DNA of 12,625 bases, from NCBI GenBank assembly GCA_017935825.1, contig JAGBGW010000007.1, forward strand, positions 1-12,625. Direction: 5' to 3'. Position numbers and translations under genes: made by a program. The notes beneath the pieces are model-generated. The model was not told where the DNA came from. It did not search any database and saw only the letters and a list, made by a program, of their open reading frames with translations. Positions 1 through 7,443 of this stretch are shown piece by piece (the first letter of the stretch is position 1; every line of letters starts with the position of its first letter). This DNA is from Clostridia bacterium (lineage in GTDB: Bacteria > Bacillota > Clostridia > Christensenellales > Maliibacteriaceae).

Positions 1-1347
1 GCTCCTCGTCAGGAATATGTATCGCCCATTGCGCAGGATGAGGATGAACGCCTTTTGCAGGAGATCCGTCGTCAGCGCCGCCGTCAGGCATACGAAGGCA
101 CGCTGCGTACCCAGCGCCGTATGCAGGATACCGCCCGTATGCAGGAGATCCTTCGGCAGCAGGAGGCGGCACAGCGTGCGCAAATGCAGCAGCAAGCACA
201 GCCGGCTTATGAACAAGCACGTCCGATGCAGAATTATGAACCCATGCGTGGTGAATATGAACAGCCGCATCATGATTATGAGCCTGTGCGTCCGCCGTAT
301 GAAAGTGCCGCTGTCACTTATGATCAGGCACCTTCCAGGGAATACGAACAGGAAAGACGCATTTCTTACGATCGTGAGTTTGAACGTCCGCAGGTACGCA
401 CCATGCAGCAGGAACGTATGCGTTATGAGCAGACATACGAACAAATGCCAAAGGCAGAACCTTCCCTTCGTCAGGAACCTGTACGCCGCGGCGATATGAC
501 AGATTCGATCCCGCGCATGACGCGTTCTCAGGCACAGCCTATGCGCCAGGGACAGCAGAGCACCTATGATGCATATGAAGCTTCTGCAAGACAGCAGAGT
601 GTACAAGCTTCCGGCAGACGTTCGATGCCTGTAGAGGATACGCATTCCTATAACCAAATGCTGGAACTTGCAGCAGATGTGGCGCAGCTTTCCGGTCGTG
701 AGACCGTGCTGGAAATTGGCTGCGGCAATGGGGAGTTGACCGAGGTTCTGGCATCCCGCAGCCGTTTTGTAGCTGTCGTGGACACCTCTGCCTATGCATT
801 GGAAAACTGTCGTGCAGCATGCACTGCAAAGGGTTTTGTCAATGTGGACTTTTTGGAAGGCGATGCACGTCGCCTGCCCATTGAGTCAGCTTCCTTTGAT
901 GTGGTATATGTGCATATGCTTTTGCATCATGTGGTTTCCGCACCGCAGGTACTGGTGGAAGCACGCCGCGTGCTCAAACCCGGTGGCTGTGTGGTGGTCA
1001 CTGAACTGATGCCCAGCGACGTTCCTGCCCAGCAGAATATCCAAAATGCAATTGAAGTACTGAAAAATCCCACCCATATCGGCGTACTGCCCATGGATGA
1101 GGTGATGCGCATGATGCGTTATGCACAACTGGAAGTGGTAGACCGCCGTGTGCTTGATCAGACCTGGGAGTTTGAACAGTGGGTGGATGCTATGGGCGCA
1201 CAGGAACGCAAGGAACCGTTGCAGGCTTTGATGCGTAGCTTTGCTTTGCAGGGCAATCGTGCAGGCATGGATCTGACAATGGATAAAAACGGACGCATGA
1301 CCTTCATTAACCGCTGGATGTATCTGGTGGGTGTTCCGCAAAAATAA
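1..1347 (+). CDS. SAM-dependent methyltransferase with long disordered Tyr-repeat N-terminus (5' partial)
   Basis: The frame is open from base 1, so the gene begins upstream and 448 residues are visible. An in-frame TTG at 55 has no ribosome binding site and is not a credible start. Window residues 1-220 are low complexity and probably disordered: first an Arg/Gln-rich, perhaps helical stretch (about 20-65), then a run of Y-E or Y-D dipeptides. Tyrosines 79, 86, 93, 100 and 107 are exactly seven residues apart, followed by 115 and 123. Residues about 225-448 form a class I Rossmann methyltransferase of UbiE/Methyltransf_11 type: motif I LEIGCGNGE (237-245), acidic residue after strand 2 (D261), GDARRLP (287-293), DVVYVHMLLHH (300-310) and LKPGG (325-329). 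Family knowledge supports SAM binding, but the substrate cannot be read from sequence. No signal peptide or membrane segment is visible in this part. A terminator follows directly. The methyltransferase call is strong; the role of the N-terminal part is unknown. Confidence 0.88.
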   Translation, partial: APRQEYVSPIAQDEDERLLQEIRRQRRRQAYEGTLRTQRRMQDTARMQEILRQQEAAQRAQMQQQAQPAYEQARPMQNYEPMRGEYEQPHHDYEPVRPPYESAAVTYDQAPSREYEQERRISYDREFERPQVRTMQQERMRYEQTYEQMPKAEPSLRQEPVRRGDMTDSIPRMTRSQAQPMRQGQQSTYDAYEASARQQSVQASGRRSMPVEDTHSYNQMLELAADVAQLSGRETVLEIGCGNGELTEVLASRSRFVAVVDTSAYALENCRAACTAKGFVNVDFLEGDARRLPIESASFDVVYVHMLLHHVVSAPQVLVEARRVLKPGGCVVVTELMPSDVPAQQNIQNAIEVLKNPTHIGVLPMDEVMRMMRYAQLEVVDRRVLDQTWEFEQWVDAMGAQERKEPLQALMRSFALQGNRAGMDLTMDKNGRMTFINRWMYLVGVPQK

Positions 1348-1368
1348 TCTGAATCAGTTGTAAATTTC

Positions 1369-1395
1369 AAAAGGCTCCGCAACGCGGAGCCTTTT
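1369..1395 (+). terminator. Intrinsic terminator after the methyltransferase gene
   Basis: A perfect 12-bp inverted repeat (AAAAGGCTCCGC, loop AAC, GCGGAGCCTTTT) begins 21 bp after the stop codon. The GC core is 8 bp, and the flanking A and T runs make it potentially bidirectional. The T run is only four bases long, so termination may be incomplete. It ends just 10 bp before the Shine-Dalgarno of the next gene, which is unusual and could allow read-through or attenuation into the HD-topB-addBA operon. Confidence 0.85.
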
Positions 1396-1405
1396 ATGGG
1401 AAATG

Positions 1406-1412
1406 AGGAAAG
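1406..1412 (+). promoter_or_regulatory. Ribosome binding site that selects GTG 1418 as the HD gene start
   Basis: AGGAAAG lies 5 bp before GTG 1418. The alternative in-frame ATG at 1403 overlaps this motif and has only terminator sequence upstream, so GTG 1418 is the better start. Confidence 0.65.
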
Positions 1413-1417
1413 AAAAC

Positions 1418-2020
1418 GTGACGGAAGATCGTTTTTTGAATATCTGGCAGGATATGCCGAACTATAACGCATTGCGCGACCGCTTTTTTGCATGGGAATA
1501 CTATCCCATCTATGAAGCGGCGATGAAGAATCTCAACCATGATGTGCTGTACAAAAGCTATATGCACTGCGTAGGACACATCCATCGCTTGATGCTTTTG
1601 GGTGCACTGCTTTGCATGTTGGAAAGCCTGAACGAAGAAGATACACGTCTTGCCATGGAGGCTTGTTCCTATCACGACACAGGCCGCATCGACGACAGCC
1701 TCGACGACGGTCACGGCGCCCGCTCTGCTGCAAATGTGCAGCGTATCACGGGACGTGACGGCGATGACCTTGCCATTCTTCGCGCGGCTATGACGGTGCA
1801 CAGCATTTCCGATGCAAGAAGAGCACAGGTGATGGAAGCCTGCGCTGTGGAGGATATTGTCCGCGGCAACCGTATCACCTCCATCCTCAAAGATGCCGAC
1901 GGGCTTGACCGTGTGCGCATCTGGGATCTTGATACAAAATACCTTCGCACCGATTCGGCACAGCAGCTGGTGGAATTTTCCTATGCGCTTTGCTATACCT
2001 ACCATAAGATCAAGGAGTAA
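1418..2020 (+). CDS. HD-domain metal-dependent phosphohydrolase
   Basis: A 200-residue soluble protein, probably cytoplasmic. The HD-superfamily pattern is visible: H56 in GHIHRLML, the HD pair at H86-D87 (SYHDTGR), H99 in DGHGARSA, H128 in MTVHS, and the distal aspartate in LKDADGLDR (D159 or D161). The two extra histidines between the HD pair and the last Asp resemble HD enzymes that bind two metals. Family members hydrolyse phosphomonoesters or phosphodiesters of nucleotides, but the substrate here cannot be named. The start is GTG 1418, chosen by its Shine-Dalgarno; an ATG at 1403 would add five residues. The stop is 2 bp before topB, and the topB Shine-Dalgarno lies inside the last codons of this gene, so the two are probably translationally coupled. 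The location implies co-expression with DNA repair genes. A nucleotide-pool or signalling-nucleotide role is only a guess. Confidence 0.85.
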   Translation: MTEDRFLNIWQDMPNYNALRDRFFAWEYYPIYEAAMKNLNHDVLYKSYMHCVGHIHRLMLLGALLCMLESLNEEDTRLAMEACSYHDTGRIDDSLDDGHGARSAANVQRITGRDGDDLAILRAAMTVHSISDARRAQVMEACAVEDIVRGNRITSILKDADGLDRVRIWDLDTKYLRTDSAQQLVEFSYALCYTYHKIKE

Positions 2021-2022
2021 CG

Positions 2023-4131
2023 ATGGCAAGACTGGTCGTTGTAGCTGAAAAACCCAGTGTCGCGCGGGAGATCGCGCGGGTTTTGCGCTGCACAAAAAAA
2101 GGCGAAGGGTATCTGGAAGGTGACGGCTACGTGGTCACCTGGGCACTGGGTCACCTGATCGGTCAGGTGGAACCGGAAGAACTGGATGAAAAATTCGCCC
2201 GCTGGAAGACAGAAGATCTGCCCATCCTGCCTGAGGATATCCCCTTGAAGATCATCCGCGGCAGGAAGAAGCAGTTTGATATCATCAAAAAACTGATCAA
2301 CGATAAAGAGACCGAAAGCTTGATCTGCGCAACAGATGCAGGGCGTGAAGGCGAACTGATCTTCCGCTGGATCTATGCCTACGCCAAGTGCAAAAAGCCT
2401 TTCAAGCGGCTTTGGATTTCCTCCATGACGGACGAAGCGATCCAAAAAGGATTGTCGGAACTGCAGGACGGCTCCCATTACGACGGACTTTACAAAAGTG
2501 CGAAAAGCCGTGCCTGGGCGGACTGGGTCGTTGGCATGAATGCCACACGCGCCTATACCGTCCGCTACGGTGCGCTGCTTTCCATCGGTCGCGTGCAGAC
2601 GCCGACTTTGGCATTTTTGGTCAAGCGGCAAAGGGAGATCGATGCCTTTGTGCCCGATGATTACTACGTCATCACGGCGGATTTTGGTGACTATAAGGCA
2701 GAATGGCGGAACCCCGAAAACGGTAAGAACCAGACGGGGGATGAGACACTTGCAAAGCAGGTGCAGTCCCGTGTCAAGGGCAAGACAGGCGTCATTCAAA
2801 AGGCTGAGAAAGTTCAAAAGTCCCAGAACGCGCCGCTTCTGTACGACCTGACGGAACTGCAGCGTGACTGCAACCGAGCCTTTGGTTTTACTGCCAAAAA
2901 GACGCTGCAGATCGCACAGGATCTGTACGAAAAGCGTAAGCTGATCACCTATCCCAGAACCGACAGCCGTTTTTTGACAGCAGATGTGGCAAAGAAGATT
3001 CGCTCCACGCTGTCCCGTGTGCAGATCCCCGATTTGAATCCTGCCATCGCAGGTGTACTGGGGCAGGAAAAACTGAATTTTTCCCGCATTGTCAACGATA
3101 AGCGTGTCACCGACCACCATGCCATTATTCCCACGGGCACGAGGGTTGATTTTTCCCGTTTGAGCGCGGATGAGCAGAAGGTCTACGACCGCATCGCAAG
3201 GCGGCTTGTGGCAACGCTGATGCCGCCCTGGGTGTATGACGAGACCACCATCGAGACCATGGTACAAAGCGCGGAAGCACAGGATGTGTTCACCTGCCGC
3301 GGCCGCATGACCGTGGATGCAGGCTGGAAGGCGCTGTATGCCTCCGAAAAGGAAAAAGGCGCCGTTGTGCTGCCTGATGTCAAGGTGGGGGATGAGAGAA
3401 AAGCATCCAAAGTCACCGTCAAGAAAAATGCCACCAAACCGCCTGCACAGTATACCGAGGCGACACTTTTGTCCGCCATGGAACATGCAGGACGGCAGAT
3501 CGAGGACGAAACCCTTCGCGAGCAGATGAAGGACTGCGGTCTTGGTACGCCTGCCACCCGTGCGGCGATCATCGAGCGCATTTTGACCACGGGGTATGCA
3601 AAGCGTGAGAAAAAATCCATCGTGGCGACCCAGAAGGGTATGCAGCTGATCTCCATCCTGCCTGAGCAGATCACAAGTGCTGTGATGACGGGTAAATGGG
3701 AGGCTGCCCTTGCCCATATGGCGAGCGGCGAAAGCACACAAAGCGATGAGCGTTTTGATGAAAGCATTGCAGCTTTTGTCCGATTCCTTGTGCAGGATGC
3801 AGTCACGTCAAAGCACGATGTGACCTTTGAACGGGAATACAAAAAAGGCGGCAAAACCACGGCGAAAAAAGCACCGCCTGCTTCGCTTGGCACCTGTCCG
3901 CTTTGCGGTCAGGGCACTGTCCACGAAAACACCAAGGCATTTTACTGCTCCCGCTGGAAGGACGGCTGCAAGCTCACCATGTGGAAAAACGCGCTTACTT
4001 CCAAGGGCGGTCCGCTTCTGACAGCCAAGCTTGTCACCCTTCTTCTTGAAAAAGGGGAAGTGGTGGGCAGCACGGGCAAAATTTATTTTGACGCACAAAA
4101 GAGTGTCACCTTTGATCGAAACAATACCTGA
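2023..4131 (+). CDS. topB: DNA topoisomerase III (type IA)
   Basis: A 702-residue type IA topoisomerase, which passes single strands through a transient 5'-phosphotyrosyl break to decatenate replication and recombination intermediates. The N-terminal TOPRIM domain shows the catalytic glutamate E9 in VVAEKPSVA and the acidic cluster TDAGREGE (104-111; D105, E109, E111). The active site is LITYPRTDSR with nucleophile Y310. The late conserved block GLGTPATRAAIIE spans 506-518. The C-terminus carries one four-cysteine zinc finger (C625, C628, C642, C649), then a conserved GGPLLTAKLV tail. Length is close to Bacillus subtilis TopB. AAGGAG (2012-2017) lies 5 bp before the ATG, inside the end of the HD gene. 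There are 24 bp to addB. Topoisomerase III usually partners RecQ-type helicases; here it is encoded with AddAB instead. The identification is secure; the plasmid-type relative is less likely because the context is housekeeping. Confidence 0.95.
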   Translation: MARLVVVAEKPSVAREIARVLRCTKKGEGYLEGDGYVVTWALGHLIGQVEPEELDEKFARWKTEDLPILPEDIPLKIIRGRKKQFDIIKKLINDKETESLICATDAGREGELIFRWIYAYAKCKKPFKRLWISSMTDEAIQKGLSELQDGSHYDGLYKSAKSRAWADWVVGMNATRAYTVRYGALLSIGRVQTPTLAFLVKRQREIDAFVPDDYYVITADFGDYKAEWRNPENGKNQTGDETLAKQVQSRVKGKTGVIQKAEKVQKSQNAPLLYDLTELQRDCNRAFGFTAKKTLQIAQDLYEKRKLITYPRTDSRFLTADVAKKIRSTLSRVQIPDLNPAIAGVLGQEKLNFSRIVNDKRVTDHHAIIPTGTRVDFSRLSADEQKVYDRIARRLVATLMPPWVYDETTIETMVQSAEAQDVFTCRGRMTVDAGWKALYASEKEKGAVVLPDVKVGDERKASKVTVKKNATKPPAQYTEATLLSAMEHAGRQIEDETLREQMKDCGLGTPATRAAIIERILTTGYAKREKKSIVATQKGMQLISILPEQITSAVMTGKWEAALAHMASGESTQSDERFDESIAAFVRFLVQDAVTSKHDVTFEREYKKGGKTTAKKAPPASLGTCPLCGQGTVHENTKAFYCSRWKDGCKLTMWKNALTSKGGPLLTAKLVTLLLEKGEVVGSTGKIYFDAQKSVTFDRNNT

Positions 4132-4155
4132 TTTTAATTTTGAAAGGATAGTCCA

Positions 4156-7100
4156 ATGCTTGAATTTGTCATCGGTGTGCCGGGCAGCGGCAAGACAAAT
4201 TACATCATGCAGTGCATTGCGCGCGACGTGCAGCAGGGGCAGCCTGCGGTTTTGATCACCACCCGTCAGGCCACCCATGCCATGGAGCGGCGCCTGGTCC
4301 GCGACCATTTGCCCCAGGGCCTGCTTCATGTGCAGGTGCTTGATATGGATCGCCTGGCGCAAAGCATTCTGGAAGAAGCAGGCGGCTTTGCAGGGGAACA
4401 CCTGTCCGCTTTAGGCCGCATGATGGCTGTGCGCGCAGTGGCGGCAGGCTGCAAGGACGACCTTCGTATTTATTCTCAGGCACTTTCTCAGGAAGGTTTC
4501 AGCGGCCGTATCAGCGCACAACTGGAAAACCTTTGGCGCTGGAAGATTTCTCCCGAAAGCTTGATCACTGCGGCGCAAAGTGTGGAAAACCGCCAGCTGC
4601 AGGATAAACTGCACGATATTGCCATGATTCAAAACGCCTGTCAGGCATATTTTATCGCCCACGATTGTGCGCCCATGGATGCCATGCAGCTTGCGGCGGA
4701 AAAAGCGCAGGATGTGGATTGGATCGGTCGTACCACATTTTACGTGGATGGTCTGGAAGCAGAAGATGCTGCATCCCGTGCGCTTTTGGGGAAAATTATG
4801 GCAATTTGTCCCAATATGCATCTGACTGTTTGCATGGATGCTTCTCATGCCCAGCAGGCGCGTTTTGACAGCGCAAGAGCTGCCATGGCGCTGTATCGCG
4901 ACCTTGCAAAAGACATGGGCGTGGAAACAAAAGAACATCACCTGACGGCAAAGGAAAATCGCCACGGCGCGCTGTGTCATCTGCGCGATCAGCTTTTTGT
5001 CTATCCGGGACGTGCTTGGAATGACGATGCGGACGGACGTGTGGTGCTTGTGACAAACCGCGATCCCCGAAGTGAGGCGCAGTATGTTGCCGCACAGATC
5101 ATTGACCACTGCCGACGGGAGAATCTTCGCTATCGCGACATCACTGTGCTTTGTGCAGGCGGAAAAGAAGGCTATGCGCAGCTTCGCCGTGCGTTTGATG
5201 ATTTTGGCATCCCTGCGTTTTACGACGTTCGCCGTGACTTGAACGGCAATGCCTGCGCCGCGCTTGTGGTGCAGCTTGTGCAGGCCTGCATGGGCGCATG
5301 GCGCACCCAAAGCATCCTGCCAATTTTGAAAAGCGGTTTGACCTGCTTTGATCTGGAAGAAGTCTGCCTTGCGGGAAACTACATTCTGCAGCGGGGCATC
5401 AGCGGTGCCGCGCGGTGGAAGCGGCCGTGGCGAGGAAAAGATTCTGAGAAAGCAGAAGAACTCAGACAGAAAGTCGTCAAGCTCCTGGATCCCTTCTTTT
5501 CTGCCATGACGGGCAATGTATCCTGCAGCGCCCGTGTGGAGGCGCTTTTTGAAGTGCTGGATCGATTGGAAGTTTGTGAGAATCTGGAACAAAGCGTGCT
5601 GCAGCTGCAGGCGGATGGCTTCTCGCAGGAAGCGGCCGTTTCTGCACAGGTATGGAAAGTTATCTGCGAAGTGCTTGGACAAATTCAGCATGTGATGGGC
5701 AGGGAAGTATTCACTCTTTCTGATTTTTGTGCTACCTTGCAGGAAGGTCTTCTTGCAACCCAGCTTGGCATCATTCCCACCACCTTGGATCAGGTGATGG
5801 TATCTGATCCCACCCGATGGAATGCACAGGGTGCAAAAGTTTTGTTCCTGATCGGCGCCACGGATGAGGCACTTTCCGTTAGCTCCGACACCAATGCATT
5901 GTTTGACGATGAGGACGTGCTGACACTCATGCAGCAGGCAGATCTGACCATTGCCGCAGATCCTTCCCTTCGTGCATCGCAGTTTAAAATGCAGCTGTAT
6001 CGTGCCCTTTGTGCGGCACAGGATAAGATCATTATCAGCCGATCTGTTATGGATATGTCCGCCCAGCCCACCAGCGAGGCGCAGCTTGTATCGCACTTAA
6101 AACGCTTGTTCCCCAAAGCGCAGGTTCGATCGGGGGAGAGCATCCCCGTGTGTGCCCGCGAAGGGTTTTCCAAATGGGCACGCGGTATGCGCCGTGCGGC
6201 GGAAGGCTTTGATGTGCCCCTTTGGCTTGGCGCGGCAGGTGCGTGGTTTGATCAAAATGAAGAATGGGAAAAGAAAGCACGCAGTGTGCGGCAGATTCTG
6301 CAGCGTGAGGCAGAACAGTCCATTGACCCCATGCTTGCAAAGAAGCTTTTTTCGCCCCTTCGCATGAGCGTGACCCAGCTTGAAAAATACGCAAAATGTC
6401 CCTTTGCGCACTTTGCCCAATATGCACTTGGCGTCCGTGTGCGGCAGGAGTTCAGCGAAGGCGGCCGCGCAGATACCGGCAGCCTTGTGCACGATATGAT
6501 GTATCTTTTGGGCAAGGATATTTTAGATGGCAAGGTAAACGTCCACGACTTTGATGCAACGTCGTGGAGCAGACAGGCTTTTGATCGATTGGAACATGAA
6601 CGGGAAGATAACGTACAGGCGTATTATGAATCCTTGAGCGGCAGTGCTTCGGGCAAAGCCATTCAGGATCGCCTGCTTGAAAACGTGGTCTTTGCCGCCA
6701 ATAACCTTGTGCGTTCCATTGCACAATCCAAGTTTGAAATTGCGGCGGTGGAACAGGAGTTGCCGCCCACGTATCTTGATACAACAGCAGGTCAGGTGGA
6801 ACTGACGGGCAGAATCGACCGCGTGGACGTGGCGCATTTGGCTGAATTTGATGCTGCTCGCGTCATCGATTACAAGTCTTCCGCAAAAAATACAGCCCTT
6901 TCTCAAATCTACTACGGTCAGCAGATGCAGCTGGCAGCGTATCTATTAAGCGTGTGCGAAAACGCACCGCTGTTTGAAAGCCTCGACCTTGCACCCGGCG
7001 GCATGTTGTATTTCCCCATTGGCGACAGAAACACCGTGCAGGAGGACGAAAGCCGCATGCACGGCATCGTCAATCTGGACGAAGAGATTATGCTTGCCAT

Positions 7101-7443
7101 GGATACGGAAACAGAAAACGGCAAATCCCATGTGGTGGCGCCTGTTTCCCGTGGTACAAGAAGCGGACGGCTTACTTCGGCACAGATGAATCTTGTGCTG
7201 CAGTTTGCAAGGGATGAACTGACCGGCTATGCAGATTCTGCCGCGCAAGGCGATGCAAGAGCATGTCCTTCGTGGACGGCGACCGTGCAAAACAGAGCCT
7301 GTACCTACTGCGATTATGCAGGAGCCTGCGGCTTTGATGTGCGCCAGCGTCCCCTTGATGTGCGGCGCATGCCCAATCTCAAGGACGAAGATGTATTGAA
7401 AACCATGGCAAAGGAGGATGGCGCAGATGAACAGAACCCGTGA
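4156..7443 (+). CDS. addB: ATP-dependent helicase/deoxyribonuclease subunit B (AddB)
   Basis: A 1095-residue AddB (RexB), slightly shorter than the roughly 1166 residues in B. subtilis. With AddA it unwinds and resects double-strand break ends and recognises Chi, preparing 3' tails for RecA. Visible parts: Walker A GVPGSGKT (7-14); the VDG segment at 197-199, where AddB proteins have their degenerate helicase motif II; and a C-terminal RecB-type nuclease domain with H779, GRIDRVD (885-891, D888), VIDYKSS (903-909, D905 and K907) and QQMQLAAY (922-929). The Fe-S cluster cysteines are intact: C748 in KCPFAHF, then C1049, C1052 and C1058. The CxxCx5C spacing is identical to the B. subtilis C-terminal triad. 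AAAGGA (4143-4148) lies 7 bp before the ATG. The 3' end overlaps addA by 17 bp when the better addA start is used. Nuclease and cluster residues all look functional. Confidence 0.95.
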   Translation: MLEFVIGVPGSGKTNYIMQCIARDVQQGQPAVLITTRQATHAMERRLVRDHLPQGLLHVQVLDMDRLAQSILEEAGGFAGEHLSALGRMMAVRAVAAGCKDDLRIYSQALSQEGFSGRISAQLENLWRWKISPESLITAAQSVENRQLQDKLHDIAMIQNACQAYFIAHDCAPMDAMQLAAEKAQDVDWIGRTTFYVDGLEAEDAASRALLGKIMAICPNMHLTVCMDASHAQQARFDSARAAMALYRDLAKDMGVETKEHHLTAKENRHGALCHLRDQLFVYPGRAWNDDADGRVVLVTNRDPRSEAQYVAAQIIDHCRRENLRYRDITVLCAGGKEGYAQLRRAFDDFGIPAFYDVRRDLNGNACAALVVQLVQACMGAWRTQSILPILKSGLTCFDLEEVCLAGNYILQRGISGAARWKRPWRGKDSEKAEELRQKVVKLLDPFFSAMTGNVSCSARVEALFEVLDRLEVCENLEQSVLQLQADGFSQEAAVSAQVWKVICEVLGQIQHVMGREVFTLSDFCATLQEGLLATQLGIIPTTLDQVMVSDPTRWNAQGAKVLFLIGATDEALSVSSDTNALFDDEDVLTLMQQADLTIAADPSLRASQFKMQLYRALCAAQDKIIISRSVMDMSAQPTSEAQLVSHLKRLFPKAQVRSGESIPVCAREGFSKWARGMRRAAEGFDVPLWLGAAGAWFDQNEEWEKKARSVRQILQREAEQSIDPMLAKKLFSPLRMSVTQLEKYAKCPFAHFAQYALGVRVRQEFSEGGRADTGSLVHDMMYLLGKDILDGKVNVHDFDATSWSRQAFDRLEHEREDNVQAYYESLSGSASGKAIQDRLLENVVFAANNLVRSIAQSKFEIAAVEQELPPTYLDTTAGQVELTGRIDRVDVAHLAEFDAARVIDYKSSAKNTALSQIYYGQQMQLAAYLLSVCENAPLFESLDLAPGGMLYFPIGDRNTVQEDESRMHGIVNLDEEIMLAMDTETENGKSHVVAPVSRGTRSGRLTSAQMNLVLQFARDELTGYADSAAQGDARACPSWTATVQNRACTYCDYAGACGFDVRQRPLDVRRMPNLKDEDVLKTMAKEDGADEQNP
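7412..7417 (+). promoter_or_regulatory. Ribosome binding site that selects ATG 7427 as the addA start
   Basis: AGGAGG sits inside the end of addB. It touches the first possible ATG (7418), which leaves no spacer, but is 9 bp before ATG 7427. The second ATG is therefore the likely start, and addA is probably translationally coupled to addB. Confidence 0.75.

Noticed and set aside
1999..3741. 580-codon reverse-strand reading frame opposite topB
   Set aside because: It is codon-aligned with topB and its translation is Cys/His/Arg-rich with no recognisable domain. It arises from codon bias in a clearly conserved gene.
3895..3971. Zinc-finger end of TopB considered as a separate small gene or fusion
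   Set aside because: C-terminal zinc fingers are normal in type IA topoisomerases, and the frame is continuous without a start or ribosome binding site there.
4411..6096. 561-codon reverse-strand reading frame opposite addB
   Set aside because: Codon-aligned shadow of addB, with no motif and no fitting operon context on the reverse strand.
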